The notes under the pieces were generated by a model. It saw only the letters and a list, made by a program, of their open reading frames with translations. It was not told the DNA's origin and made no database searches. DNA of 64,000 nt from Schistocephalus solidus (lineage: Eukaryota; Platyhelminthes; Cestoda; Diphyllobothriidea; Diphyllobothriidae): NCBI GenBank assembly GCA_017591395.1, contig WEDG01004560.1:1-64000 (forward strand), written 5' to 3'. The position numbers and the translations under genes were made by a program. Of the stretch, positions 33,045-45,580 are shown in pieces (position 1 is the stretch's first letter; each line of letters opens with the position of its first letter).

Positions 33045-33500
33045 ACTGTAATGGCTATTTATGGTTCATTAGCCGTCATCAGCCGGTCATACGCAACCCC
33101 AGTTGTTGCGGCAACTGAGGCTCGAAGCCGCCACCCGTTGATTACAGTGAGTCCCGTAACTGATTAGTGAGCGCTCATCTACCATTACTAATGTTCCCGA
33201 TCGAAACGACAAGAAAACGAGCCTGTGGCACAGTGGGTTAGAGCGTTGGACTTATAATCAACAGGTTGCAGGTTCGAGCCTTAGTTGCAGCAACAACCGA
33301 GGTTGACTATGGCTCGCTGAATACAACTTATAAGCCAGAAATGGCCATTCTAGTCTCCTTGGTTTGGGTTGGTAATGTCATTCTGCCTATATCACCGGTC
33401 GTTGTGCGGCTGCTGGAGGACTGGCGAGTGAGCCCCAAGGTAAAACAGAACTAGTGAGTCCCGTCACCGACCGGTGAGGGCCCATTTACCACTAAATGAT
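33045..33500 (+). mobile_element. tRNA-derived SINE with inverted partial copy in front
   Basis: 33045-33145 is a minus-strand SINE body fragment and 33146-33190 a plus-strand 3' end (GTGAGTCCCGTAACTGATTA). Then a full plus copy follows at about 33218-33500: head with A box TGGCACAGTGGGTTAG and B box GGTTCGAGCC, body ACAACTTATAAGCCAGAAAT, and end GTGAGTCCCGTCACCGACCG. Confidence 0.75.
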
Positions 33501-33719
33501 GTTAGATTAACTCATCCCCCTTATAACTGTTGCTTGTTTTGTTACCACTTTACGCTCTCAAAACGGACTCCTATAGGCTTTCGAGGGCTAAAATGAGTAG
33601 TGAAGACTTCTTCTTCTTCCCTACTTATGGGTTAATGTATAGCTGTTTTCAGTAGCTGATTTTGGCATGTAAACAAAAATGACAGGAAAATTAATCAAGT
33701 GCCATAAAGTCCTACGTAA
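33501..33719. other. Spacer between SINE and RTE-like element
   Basis: AT-rich, nothing recognised. Confidence 0.3.
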
Positions 33720-35020
33720 ACTAGCTGGCCTTTGATAGGTCGCAACACATACAGTGCATAATGTTTCTCCACCTCAGCAGTAAGCTTAGGATATGCAACG
33801 CTGTCGTCTCTCCGTCGCTGCTGCATGGATCAGAGACCTGGACGATGAACAAGAAGCAGGCACGGAAGCTCACCCACTTCCATCTTAGCTGCATCTGCAG
33901 AATACTGAAGCTGAGTCGACAAGATCGGATCCTGGACATAGAAGTGCTGGAACGAACAGGTCTACTCAGCATTTACGTCCTGATGAAACAACTTCTACTG
34001 TGCTGGAGTGGACACCTCATGCGGATGGACGACAAGCGACTACCTATATGACTCTTCTATGGAGATGTCACCACGGGATCCCGTGCGACGCTACAAGGAC
34101 ACTGAAGACTTCCTTGAAGCGATTGCAGATCAACCCGGCAAACTGGGAGAACCTCGCTCAGAACCGACCGGCTTGAAGGAGGGTAATGAAGACAGGAGCA
34201 ACGATCTGCGAATCCTACCGCATAACCACTGCCAAAGCCAAACACAACGCTAAAAACTCCGAACGTCCCGCAGTGTTAACGCTCAACCGCCCCCAACATG
34301 CCATGCTTTCTGAATATTGGGGACACTAATCAGTTTTATTGGACGTCTTTGGAGCAACTGATAAAACTGGACGACACCAACGCATGCCACCGCGTCCACA
34401 TTTGCCCAGCCCCGCATGTCAATGAGCAACTCTAACGGTGTTCCCGATCCCCCGTCGTCATCCTCAATCAGTATCCGGCTGCTGCCAATATCAAGGATGT
34501 TGACTCGGTCCGAACCTGCCCACACTGCGACCGCACCTTCACCTCACGTATCGGCCTGGTCGATCATCTGCGAATCCATCGTACGGAGGCTGGTGAACCA
34601 GTGCCTGGGGGCGTGACCTATAGTCCCCGCGTGCGACTTCACTGCCCTTACTGTGCCCGTATATTCACACACCACATACGTCTGCTCGGTTACATGTGCA
34701 TCCATGAAAGCGAATCCACTGCGATTCCGACGCATCTAACACGTCTAGCGTATCCGTCAATATTCCCATCACCAGTTTTCCCATGAGTGCGACCACCAGT
34801 ACCAGCAGAAAACCTCCCACAGCCTCAGTACCTCCCGACCTATCCTTCTTCATCGTCACCACACATGCACATCACGCATCGACCTTGTCCATCGCACAGA
34901 GAGGGGTGAACCAGTATCAGGAGTGCCAATATACAGCCGCCGCACCCGCCTCAACTGTCCGTGCTGTTAACACTCATTCAAACACACATGGGCCTATAAG
35001 GCCACATGCTTCTCCATGAA
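33720..35020 (+). mobile_element. RTE-like LINE 3' end with C2H2 zinc fingers, degenerate
   Basis: The open part 33761-34051 encodes the RT C-terminal region: SLLHGSETWTMNKKQARKL, HFHLSCICRILKLSRQDRI and LLLCWSGHLMRMDD. After several stops comes a low-complexity Ser/Thr/Pro region and then two C2H2-type fingers. Finger 1 is at 34517-34579 (CPHCDRTFTSRIGLVDHLRI, ending in His). Finger 2 is at about 34639-34707 (CPYCARIFTHHIRLLGYMCI), with one ligand His changed to Tyr. The combination of RTE-like RT and terminal zinc fingers is one I associate with tapeworm elements. The copy is 5'-truncated and dead. Confidence 0.8.
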
Positions 35021-35394
35021 AACCTGCGGTAGAACACCGTCCGCTATACCGCATTACTACATCTCGCCTCATTAGCCTCCACCTCATGCACGATCCCACG
35101 CAACATCACGAAACACGTGTTTTCAACCAGCAGCTCTCACTGAGATGGAAGCATCATCCTCGGCTTCTTCTCCATGTGGCCCCTCTGCTGAATGTGCGAT
35201 CCAAGCTTGAGACTATAACGGTTTACTTAAGGTCTTGGCTTGCAAGGCCGCCAACTGACTGACCTGTGGACTGGGAGTCCGACGGCGATGGCTCCTTCTT
35301 AACCCCTGATTTTGGTAATTCTGGTGTGAGTGTCAAGGGGACCTAGTCGTGCTGTCACGCAGCAGACGGGTTTGCCGGCCCTGTCAGTCACTGC
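35021..35394. other. Retroelement 3' flank
   Basis: Probably the degenerate end of the RTE-like element, followed by sequence with GGCCGCCAACTGACTGACCT that resembles the junction seen at 35915 and 53935. No gene. Confidence 0.35.
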
Positions 35395-35630
35395 ACACGA
35401 CAATTCGACCGTCGTAGTCCGACGAGGTCAACCGTATGCTCCACGGAAGGGTGGTGCAGGGACGGTGACTTGCGCGTGATTTAGTTTAAAGTGATAGTAG
35501 ACTTGCGCTGCATCTACCGCACTCTCTCCTCCTCTCCCACCTGAACCCGGTGTCATGACAGAGTCAAGAAGACCGGAGATCGGAGAGGGCACAGGTGGCT
35601 GGCGCGGCTGGAGCCGCGCCTGGGTATGCC
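35395..35630 (+). repeat. Dispersed GACAGAGTCAAGAAGACCGG repeat, copy 2
   Basis: It shares with copy 1 the blocks GACCGTCGTAGTCCGACGAG, ATGCTCCACGGAAGGGTGGT, TTGCGCTGCATCTACCGCAC and the hallmark block at 35557-35576. Confidence 0.75.
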
Positions 35631-35639
35631 ACCACACCA

Positions 35640-35770
35640 CCATGTTCGGCATTCGTTATGGGAGCGCCACCCGAATAACGCCTGCCATGCCGTGATGTGG
35701 CCCCCGTGTTGGTCCAGCGCATCCATCACGTGGCCCGTTTAGGGGGCACCACTGCACCCACTCCTGCATT
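35640..35770 (-). repeat. Repeat shared in inverted orientation with 38030-38140
   Basis: On minus this reads GTGCCCCCTAAACGGGCCAC near one end and ATGCCGAACATGG at the other, matching 38030-38140 on plus. It may be part of a larger composite repeat with the neighbouring GACAGAGTC family. Confidence 0.6.
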
Positions 35771-35879
35771 AGACAACTAACGGGCTCGGATGGTGGCCTG
35801 GTGATGGAGGTGGGCAGAAAGTGAGGTCAACGGCTCAGCGCATTTTCCTCACTATAAACACTCTGTCTCGCTTTAAGCT

Positions 35880-36240
35880 AGAGTGGTGCTGTAAAGGCGT
35901 GGCTTGGGAGGCTGCTAGCTAACGGGGTAACTCAATCCCCCGGAGTGAGGGTCAGACTGCAATGCCTCCTTCTTAATGTAGCCTTTATGGCATTCCCACT
36001 TAGCTGGGACCCGAGCCAGCCCCTTTTGTTGTTGTGTTTTTATTTGTGGTGGACCGCAGTGCGTGAGCCTGCGTTCTCTCCCGTCTCCGGTCTTCTTGAC
36101 TCTGTCTTGACACCGAGCCCAGGTGGGGGAGTTGAACAGACGCAGCAAAAGTCTGATCTCACTATTATCGAGTGCAAGTCGCCATGCTTGCACCACCATG
36201 CCATGGAGTACATGGTGGCCATTGTCGAATGACGCAGTGG
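35880..36240 (-). repeat. Dispersed GACAGAGTCAAGAAGACCGG repeat, longer copy
   Basis: An inverted copy: on the plus strand GGGTAACTCAATCCCCCGGA, CAGACTGCAATGCCTCCTTC, GTCTCCGGTCTTCTTGACTC and CCACCATGCCATGGAGTACA occur in this order. Similar long copies lie at 53935-54290 and 62390-62760, and a diverged one at 42200-42660. Confidence 0.7.
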
Positions 36241-37924
36241 AACTGTAGCACGATTTGTCCGTTGAGAGCAGGCAGTCCCCAAACGAGATCTATCTAGGGA
36301 TTCGCATGAGTCTCTATGATGAAGGATTAAACGAGAATTGAACTCATGGAAATTGGTTTTCCAATAACCTAAGGCGACAATTTGGACTTCAGAATGGCAG
36401 CAGACATGAGCGGTGTACTTTTGAATACTGTTCGTGTGTCAAGGAATGTTCGTTCATTTGAGAACTAATACCAGTGTGCCATTTTCTTTGAGTATTCTAG
36501 CTTGCATAATATTCGCTCACACCACTGAACTGGGATTTTGGAGCGCGTAGCATCCGCAGAGCCGTTAGGTGGATCAGAATACTTGCATCACACACTTTAC
36601 TGAGCTCTCCGAAATTTTGTGTACACGCTAGCCACAACAGCCACTCGGATTGGTTTTTCAAGGTCTTATTTTCTAGCGCTTTGCCGCAACAACTCTGACC
36701 GCAAGTTAGCGGTAGGCAGTAGACTACTTTAGTGGTGATAGATGATTGCCACATCACTGCGCTGCTAGAGGGCTTTGCCATATTTTGTAGAGTAGTTGCC
36801 CTGTAAGATAGCCTTTAATGTCCCGATAGTACTGTGTCGGCTAGGTTTCCACTGCGTACACATCACAGTCGAGAGCCCGCATAGTTCGTAGCTGATGGTC
36901 AGTTCACCAGCCACCATAACCTCCAGACGCGCGAGGCAGCCAGCATCTAAAATAATCCGTAAACCGGTCTCCTTTATGTGCTGTCACTGTCTAAAACTCG
37001 TTTCATAAAAGATACCATTTTGTACTATTTACGCTTTCGGTCTTCTCCGGGCAACTTTTCATTGCACATTACGGAGGTAACGAATGAAATCGCCAATTAT
37101 TTTTGAAAACCACCGAAACTGAGGCCTCCTTGATGCAGCCTATGGCCTAATTAAGGACGACTACCTTATTCAACACCCCAAGTTAACTCATCTGTCCTGA
37201 AATCACCAGAAGAATCTATTCACTCACTTGGTACGGCTGTGATTATGCTTAATCTAGCCGACCTCGATGAATGGTGCCTCTCCACGCATGAATCTTTGCC
37301 GCAGCGGATTTAGAGAGCTAAACCCTATTCTTCAGCAATGGAGACCGAATATTGAAGGTTCCCCCACCACTCGACTGTTTCACTGAAATAGTGCAAGCTA
37401 ACTCTTGAGCTTACCTTGTCCTCGAGGTCTCCAATTGGGCAGCGGCGCCGGATAGAGTGCACTAACGCTAAGCTCATGAAGCGGACGACAAAGACGATAC
37501 GCAAATTACCTCAACCGCCTTTCTTGGATGTTCCGAAATATATTCGTGATTTTGTCACTGTGGGTGCACTCCGTCTCAATTGTGATTATGCCAGTGTACT
37601 TCACTCAATGAATTATCTTCAGGGTGATCAGCAGCGTTCAAACACCTCTAGTTTCCGTTGACCTCCCCCCTACAGAACTTACCTCCGTGTATGAGGATTT
37701 GCCGGATGGATGCTCAATACATTCAGACCCTTATGATACTTGAGATGTCGTGTCGTATCCACGTGATATTATCGATATGAATCAGTAGTTTTACGTCAAT
37801 AAGTTCAATGCAGTTCGGTTTTATTAAGGCTGAGTTAGGCGACCGCCTTTCAGCTTTCTATTGTTTGTAAAAAGGTTGAATAAAAAGCAACGATAAGTAA
37901 AGAACATCAAAAAATGACTACCTG
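36241..37924. other. No feature recognised
   Basis: Open frames 36497-36781 (-) and 37416-37661 (+, KRTTKTIRKLPQPPFLDVPK) look somewhat protein-like. They match no family I know and lack a convincing exon partner. Confidence 0.3.
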
Positions 37925-38540
37925 CATGACAATTCACCAGTCGTTTCCGACGACGTCCACCATGTGAACCACACAGTAATGGACACTGGGACGGTCGCTC
38001 GCGCATGAATCAGCTTATAGTAATAGTGGGTGCCCCCTAAACGGGCCACGTGGTAGACGCGCAAGACCAGCACGTGACCAAATCAGGGTGTGGCAGGTTT
38101 AAATTGGGCTAAGCTCCCATAAAAATGCCGAACAGGGGCGTGCTCAAAATGGGCATGCGTAGGTTCAGGCTCATGCTGCCCCCACTCTACCAGTCCGTGG
38201 GAGATGATTCATCTGCACCCGACCGCGCCTCCAGTCTTCTTGACTCTGTCTTGACACCGGGCACCGGTGGGTATGGGAAAAGAGAGTGTGGTTGATGCAG
38301 TGCAAGTCTCCTATCACTTAAAACTAATTTGCGCATAAGTCACCATCCGTGCACCCCCTATGCGTGGAGCATATGGTGAACATCCCGATTACGACGGTCG
38401 AACTGACGAGTAGTAGTTTATTTGCGATGCATCTGGCGCACACTATCCTCTCCACTCACCTGACCCAGTGGTATAATATGTACAGGAAAACTGGAGATGA
38501 GATCGGATGTAGGTGGTTGAAACGGTGTGAACGCGCGCCT
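37925..38540. repeat. Cluster of GACAGAGTC-family fragments in both orientations
   Basis: 37925-38030 is a plus-strand fragment (GACGACGTCCACCATGTGAA). 38030-38140 matches 35640-35770 inverted. 38220-38405 is a minus-strand copy (CCAGTCTTCTTGACTCTGTC). 38430-38540 is a decayed plus-strand end. Confidence 0.6.
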
Positions 38541-40467
38541 AGTTAACCCCCAAAGCCACGGTCCGCGTATAGGCGCAAACGACAGGAAAGTAAGTGTTTG
38601 AATGATAAAAAAAATAAACAAAACAAAAAATAAACACAAACTTGTACTCAATTATTAAAGCAGTGTGATCATATGTAATTGCAATAGAGTGGTTGGGATG
38701 ATCCAGGTGTGGCTGGTGAGAAGGTTGATGCGCGTCGAGTTTGCCCCAAAATGAGTTCACAAATGAGCACAGAACAACACCAGCCGATGGAGCATTCCAT
38801 GCTGCAATCTCCGCTCCCGTTACTGGAGAAAAACGGGCATCCATAGCTCTTAGCTTCACATGTGCGTGGCTTTAGACGATGAATGTAAAAGGTGGGTTTG
38901 CTAGCCTGAGTCAAAAAAATCATTAAATCTTACGATGGGCTAGTTTGTGGCGTAACTGTAAAGAGGTTTATTTTGCTTGCAGAATTACATGGGCATTCGG
39001 CCTTTTACAGAGCCGCTACTGAAGCGAACGCAAGCACTACAGTAGCTGAAGAACAGTCGGGCCGTATGTAACTATTCCGGATGCGACGACAGGGAGAATA
39101 TCCCGGCAAAGCAGCCAGGTTAGGAATTTTACGTTTCTACAGTTGAATGGATACTCATCAACATCTCAGCTTAGAGCCTCTTGTCCATATTGTTTGGGTT
39201 TCACGTAAAAGAACCCCAAACCTCCTAAAGCGTAGATTCTAAAAAAGATCCGATCCGAAGTTACATCTTTTATCTGGTCTTACAGACCAGATGTTGTTTT
39301 CCATCTGGTTGTTAAATAATACCCCCCTTAACTGAAAACAGGTAGCCTACAAAATTGCTACAGATCCGTCGTGCTCTAATCCTTCAAACGAGATAAAACC
39401 TGGTTAATTTTCGTTCACAAACAGATACTACTACCCAATACTATACAGAAGTCTTGGATCAGTATAGATAGCTGTCTGGCACTACGCTTTTCATTTGTGC
39501 TCACATTTTATTTTGAGTAGTTCTGCGTTCGTCGTCGGGATGATTAAGAATTTTTCCGCTAATTTTTACAGATTATCCAAACAGTTCACTGGTATCGTTG
39601 ATAGACACACGGGTTGAAATCAGTCAAGTCACGATAGCAGAGAACGTATCGACTAACAGCATGGGTTACTTCATACGGCACTGTTTTGTGTGCGTTTTGC
39701 CTTCACAGAATTGATAATTAGCTAACACCAGAAACAAAAACACGCGTATGGGCACACAAAGCGCAAATGGTCTGCAGGTGACTTCGATAAAATGGCTCAT
39801 AAGAATTTTATTAAACTGGAGTTAATCAGTAAATTGCCACACAAAGTCTGTCACTGCGCATCAGCTATTAATTCACACAAGACTAGGCACTCACAGATCA
39901 ATTTATCCACCGGCTCAGCAGAGAGACCACCAGTGGGCCGTCTACACTGCGTGCGTACAAATCCTTGTGGTTCGGGTGATAAGTATTGATTAAGGTTAGA
40001 AGAGGCTAAATTAACGTAGAATTAGTTTGATAGAAAGCTGTGTCAATTTGCCAAACTCTCCGTAGACAACTCTCTTGTTACCATGTCCTGGCTTAATTCC
40101 GATTGGTAGGTTACTGCCTATGGAAATTTATACGCCTATTCACGTTTGAAAGGTAAACCACTGCTCACATCGCATCGCCAATCATCCTGACCTATTTTAA
40201 AACAGGCGTAGATGGCAGAAACAGCTTATCAGCTGCAAATCGTCGTTGCGTAAAGCAGATAACGAATCAGACGAATGCAGTGAGTTGAATGTGCACAGAA
40301 AATCGATGAAAAATAACAAAGTCATTATCCCATGCAGACCGCTTAATAGATGAAAAGGGTAACTTAAAAAACGCTTTAGAGAAAGAATAAGGAGAAAGCT
40401 GACCTCGAAGAAGGAGTTTACGAATAAAAGGAATGGATGTTATCAGGGTAAGTTAAAACTGGTTAAC
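38541..40467. other. No feature recognised
   Basis: AT-rich sequence with scattered short open frames and no recognised motif. Confidence 0.3.
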
Positions 40468-40695
40468 TCAACAGGCTCGAGCCTCAGGTGGTGCACCACC
40501 TGGGTTTGCGCATGACTGGCTGATGATGCCTAATAAGCCCGAAATGGTCATTCCAATCTCCCTTGTATTTTCGGGCATTGTCCATCTGCCTATGATACTA
40601 GCCGCTGTGCGGCTGCTGGCGAGACTCGAGAGTGAGCCGCAAGGCAAAGCGGGATGCATGAGTTCCGTAAGCGATCTGGGAGCGTTCATCTACAA
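40468..40695 (+). mobile_element. tRNA-derived SINE, head truncated
   Basis: It begins at the last bases of the tRNA-like head (CAACAGGCTCGAGCCTC) and contains the family body: GGTGGTGCACCACC, GCATGACTGGCTGATGATGC, AAATGGTCATTCCAATCTCC, TTTTCGGGCATTG, GCCGCTGTGCGGCTGCTGG and GTTCCGTAAGCGATC. An antisense open frame through it is not a gene. Confidence 0.75.
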
Positions 40696-41776
40696 CTCTT
40701 CCAACTCCTAGTATAGGTCGGGTTCCTCCCTGTGTACGTAGGTTGCTCTCAAGTAGAGTAATGCCTAAGTTTTTTGCCTTTCCAAACAAGTACTTGGAAG
40801 GCTGTTTTTGAATTAACTTGTAGACCCCTATCAAGCAGGTATTTTGTGATAGAAGAAAAAGAGATGGTAGCTTCCGCTTTCAAGAGTCATTTATGCAAAT
40901 CCCTACTGCCTTTGCACCCGCAGCTGCAGCCGCGAGTGCACGTGAATTCATAAACAGAATTCGAGGTGCCATGCAATGGGAAAGTAGCATTCACCTAATC
41001 AATTGGAATAGCCCTAGTAGGACTGCTGGATAGGAATTATGCTGCAGTGTATACCCTTTCGTTGGGGCACCGTAACCGTTGCTTGATAGTATTTGAAATG
41101 AAGCTATGAGGGTGTAAGGATACTATAACGTTTTGTGCAACTGAATGGTTTGTCAGTTTTGACTGCAAGAGCCAGGTTTAAACAGGGCTGTTTTGAGGCA
41201 GGCCAATTCTGCATCCTGTGTCTCAATGGAAAAAATATTTCCCAAAAACTCCACATGCGCCGCCGATTGGTTTGTATGTATTAATTTTGATCTAGCGTCG
41301 CTTTTTCAACCGCATTCATATTTTTTTGGGTGTAACTGCGGAGGAATCTGCTTACTACTATGTCATTATCATGAGTAAACAATGACTGCTCCTCCAGACT
41401 AGTTAGAAAACGTTTTGCAGTGAGTCAAGGACCCCCCACCAAATGAATCGCTTAGCTGGTATATATTTCTATTTCGCGCCGTTCCAGCGTCCAGTTCTCG
41501 TCTGAGACCCCACGAGGCTATGCTGAGCACGGCGGCAATAGACCAGTAACAAATGTTGACCAGTGGGTTAAACGAGACGCGGGGGCTCACATGCATGTGT
41601 GTCTTCACACATGCGACACAAATCCGTCACCTAAGCCTCATCTGCTCGCAATACCCCAGGAAATTCAGATCATGAGTTTATTCGACCATATGCCTATCCA
41701 TGACAGTGCAATCTACTGCTATATCGTCATAGAAAAAGTGACCCTACATTAGTAAAATCCTCCAGTAAAATCCCCA
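40696..41776. other. No feature recognised
   Basis: Nothing supported. AGTAAAATCC appears twice just before the microsatellite. Confidence 0.3.
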
Positions 41777-41789
41777 ACTACTACTACTG

Positions 41790-41870
<81 letters not shown>

Positions 41871-41876
41871 TTACTA
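41777..41876 (+). repeat. (ACT)n microsatellite
   Basis: About 100 bp of the trinucleotide ACT/CTA, interrupted only by one G near 41789 and one extra T near 41871. Confidence 0.97.
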
Positions 41877-42199
41877 TCAGTACCGGGAGTGTCGCCATGT
41901 ACTCTTCACTCTCGTTCACCTCTTTCAAAATATTCGGCCATCATACAGGTCTGTTTGACTCTACGCGTCTACATGCAAATCGTCTGTGAATCACCTCAGT
42001 TCACCCCGACCAACCACCCCCAGACATCTCTAGGCTACCTATAAACCTACTCCACAGGGTGCGCATATAATGTCCCACATCGGCAAAGACTCGGATGGCG
42101 GACTGGTACACGGGAGAGGGAAGAGAGGTTGGGGCCAAAGCCGGAACCCCATAATTTTGGTCAATCAGAAAATTTCTCATTACAATAAATCTTACGAGC

Positions 42200-42700
42200 T
42201 ATAAGTCGTGACTTAGAAGGCTGCCAATTGAGGAGATAATCCGGGCCTCAAAGGAATATTTTGGCGTGACTGGTGAATTGGGATCACGTTCAAGAACTCC
42301 TTTTTAATGGTAGTTTTATGGCACTCTCAGACATGTGAGATACGAGCCGCCTTCAGGAAAATCCGATTTGTCCCTTAGAGACCAGGTTGTGTGTGTGGTA
42401 CACGTAGCCAAGCTGTTTAATTTTTTTAGCCACTGTGCGCGAGTACGCCTCCGGTTGCCTTCAAATTTTCCTGCCATTGGGCTCAGGTAGATGAGTGAGG
42501 AGGGCGTGCGATAGGTGCTGCAAAAGTCTGCTTCCGTAAGGACTAAGTCTCGCGAAAGTCGCCTGTGCTCCGACCAATCCATGAGGTAACGGTGGTCGTC
42601 GTTGCTCGCGGTGGTCCAACTAGCATGTTGCATGGGTCTTGGTCCAGTGGGACATGGATGACAGTGATTGCCTGATCTGCATGCGTGCGCGTATTTACCT
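42200..42700 (-). repeat. GACAGAGTC-family repeat, diverged long copy
   Basis: Plus-strand landmarks in order: GAAGGCTGCCAATTGAGGAG, TTTATGGCACTCTCAGACAT, TTTTTTTAGCCACTGTGCGC, then an eroded version of the hallmark block. The order is the same as at 53935-54290 and 62390-62760. Confidence 0.5.
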
Positions 42701-42782
42701 CGAGCAGATAATAATGCCCACGTGCCTGGGGCGCTTCACATGCAAGATAAATGGTCTTAAAGCAACCGGGCACTGAAGATGG

Positions 42783-43004
42783 ATGCCGGGTATCGCGTCA
42801 GTAGTCGTCGTCTACAATGGATTCATAAACGACGGCTCAGACAGAAGCATAATTTCAATGTTGTTATTCGGACAAGTTGCTGTTCCATCAACGTTACTGA
42901 TGTGGTCTCTGATGGTGGTTGGCTTCCTTCTAGCCCTAACGGTGTTCCTCTCATGGCGGATGCTCGCCTACGCTAATAACACGTGGCAGGTGCGTCTTCA
43001 GTGA
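42783..43004 (+). CDS. Possible small membrane protein or exon, unassigned
   Basis: A 73-codon frame starts MPGIASVVVVYNGF and contains a hydrophobic segment (LLMWSLMVVGFLLALTVFLS, about residues 38-57) followed by a basic/aromatic end WRMLAYANNTWQ. The CAG|GTGCGT after the Gln codon (42990/42991) resembles a 5' splice site, so this may be an exon rather than a complete gene. No partner exon was found. I do not recognise the protein and chance is possible. Confidence 0.25.
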   Translation: MPGIASVVVVYNGFINDGSDRSIISMLLFGQVAVPSTLLMWSLMVVGFLLALTVFLSWRMLAYANNTWQVRLQ

Positions 43005-44894
43005 TGGCGCTGGTGGTGGTTACATGCACTACCCGTGACTGGTGGTGAACGTTCCATTATCTGAGTTTTTGCTCTTATCTCCGAGACTACGATAAATGTT
43101 TGCTGCAAGATGGAATCGTTATATATTAACCACCACACTAGAATAAAACAAACTCCATGTTCATTTTCAATACAGTTCAATCAATTCTAACATAAAAACC
43201 AAGTATTAGTTACAATAAATATTAGATCTTTATTTTTCGACTTGATTGTAATGCATTTCAGCAGTAACAAAAAGCTTAGCTGTTTCGTGCCGATCTTAGC
43301 TATTATATCAGTAAAGAACGTACCTAGATATTACGTCAGCCAAAATTTAGGTGAATTAAGTAAAATACCTGTGTGCGTTACATTGCATAATTTTTCAGTA
43401 AAACTTGCTGAGATTCAACCGAAAATGTCAAACAACAATTGGGTCTTACACTTAAAGTTCGTTTATTCAGGCCAAAGTCACGTTGTTCAGCAATGGAACA
43501 GGATATCTTTTAATTGTTTACGGAATTCTAATATTTGCTTCCCAAGTGGCTTTAATATTCACCTGCACGCCGAAATATGGACTAGAAATCATGCAAGCAC
43601 GTAAGGTTGAATGAGAATCTCGAAGCAGAACCATAATGCCCCCTTCGTTTCAAGAATAATTCGGATCAATAAAAGGTTAGGGGCAGCCGTTGCTCTATTA
43701 GGGTGTTCGCTAGCTTCAATTAAGAACAAAACTTCAATATAGAGGTATTTTGATGGAAAATTTGTAAACTTGTCACTTGTCCTGATAGTTAGGAATAAAA
43801 TATAAAACATGTCGGCACGCATAAGCAATAATTGAGCAAATAACTAGGGCAACTTTAGTGTAAGCATTGCGCCTAGTCCATGAATACTTCCGAAATGTGG
43901 CTCCACTTAGACCCAGAGAAACGAGAATATCTTGAGATCAGTCTGTTTTTCTGACATTGCAAGATTCTACAGTTTAACAGAGGAATCAAATAAGCCGGCA
44001 AAGGATGTGGTTATCGATTAATATCCACTTGAAGTTGCCAAGTCACACTTTGAGTTCAAGCAAGCATATGCGACCAAGCCGCAAGACAGAAGCAAAAATA
44101 TGCCAACTGCCGAACCAGAGGTTCGAGAATCAGTGGTGAATTTTATATCGAGACGAGACACCAAAAAGATTATTATTTGGAAAGCTATCTGTAAGCTGCC
44201 AGGGTCCAAAGGAAAATATCCAAACTCAAGCTCGGCTGAGGGTAAAGTACACCCGAAGCATGGGTGCAAGACAACAGACTCAATCCCGAAACATCATTGT
44301 AACGAAACCCACTGATGTATATGGTTTACAAGCCGCAATAGAGATACGGAGCAGCAGCAAACCAAGGCAGTAGCCTATAAGTGAAGAGGTCCTGTTATTT
44401 TTAATTTGCTCAGAAATTAATCACTAACTTGGAGTAAACCCGCTTGTGTAAATGTTTTTGGCCGTAAACTGAAGTCAATACGAATCTTTGGCTGACTTCT
44501 ATCAGCCAGAGCGAGATACTCGCATAATATTTATCAAACGGCCAGCAGGTAACTAGAAGTATGTATTGGGATTACAGGAAACACCATATTGACAGCACAT
44601 ATCTTGGGGTCTTAACAGTTGACCCGAAACCTGATGCCGGAGCATAGATCAACAATTAATTCAGACCAGCGGAGGCTATGCAAACGCATCAAGTGGATCG
44701 GTGAATTGGCCTAGCGCACAGACCTGATGATGATGAAATGGGCTAGCTTCACGTGCAGCCTAACGGTTGATTCAAAACTGGGACTCCTTGCTTGAAGATA
44801 TACGTACATTGGGTGAAAGATCTCGTGCAAAGTTAACCTAAATTCTGAAATGCGTTTAGGAGTACGGAACATAATTAAAGTGTGGTTGTAATAT
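43005..44894. other. No feature recognised
   Basis: AT-rich. Open frames at 43242-43604 (+) and 44018-44269 (-) lack motifs. Confidence 0.3.
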
Positions 44895-45130
44895 TAAGTT
44901 TCGTACATCCTAATACGAGGATATTGTGGACACGAGAGGATGCCGGCTTTGGAATACACTGTTTTTCGGCCGCCTGCATAAACCGTACTTACTAAAATAT
45001 AAAAACTTATGTAGTGCATGCACAAAAAATATCCTCCTTTGCACTCATATGACAATTACCTGCTCCTTCTTTACGCTTTTATTCGAAGAAAGGCTACCAT
45101 TTGGTTTTAAAATGTGGCCGTATGATTTCC
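44895..45130 (+). repeat. AT-rich dispersed repeat with palindromic core, copy
   Basis: Landmarks: GAGGATGCCGGCTTTGGAAT, CGGCCGCCTGCATAAACCG, TTATGTAGTGCATGCAC (core, decayed) and CGAAGAAAGGCTACCATTTG. Same order as at 46728, 47715 and 56730. Confidence 0.65.
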
Positions 45131-45364
45131 ATTCAACTATGTTAGTATCCGTCTGTTTATTAATATCTCTCTTGAAGTGTAGAATGCAGTCCACATCTGC
45201 AAAGTTTTATGATAATGAAACGATATCTTCTTAATGGCATACATAAATTTGTGATTTTTGTTCACCCGAAAAGCATACAGTTTGTAGACTGGACACACCA
45301 AGCGTAAACGCTACGGGAGATCAGCCTCAAAAATATTAGGGAATTGGACACATTTTTAAAACCT

Positions 45365-45580
45365 AAATATACCCTTCCTTTGAATAGAGAGTATGAAGAT
45401 TTCATTTTCAACAAAATGACTGCACAAAATAATATTTTAGCCCAAGTTTTCTGTAAAATATATTTAAATTTATAAGGGCCGGGAAAAGCAACATAAAATA
45501 TGCATGCTACGTTGGTAGTCATTTTTTTCAAATTACGGCTTCTCGCAGGCGGTCGAAAAGTAGTACTTTCAAAAAGGAGC
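45365..45580 (-). repeat. AT-rich dispersed repeat, inverted copy
   Basis: On minus: CGACCGCCTGCGAGAAG, AAAAATGACTACCAACGTAG, GCATGCATATTTT, TTTAAATATATTTTACAGAA and GGAAGGGTATATTTAGG. Confidence 0.65.

Noticed and set aside
33218..33290. Possible tRNA gene
   Set aside because: It is the tRNA-derived head of a SINE with a full SINE body downstream, not a free tRNA.
36497..37661. Protein-like frames at 36497-36781 (-) and 37416-37661 (+)
   Set aside because: No recognised domain and no convincing splice partners.
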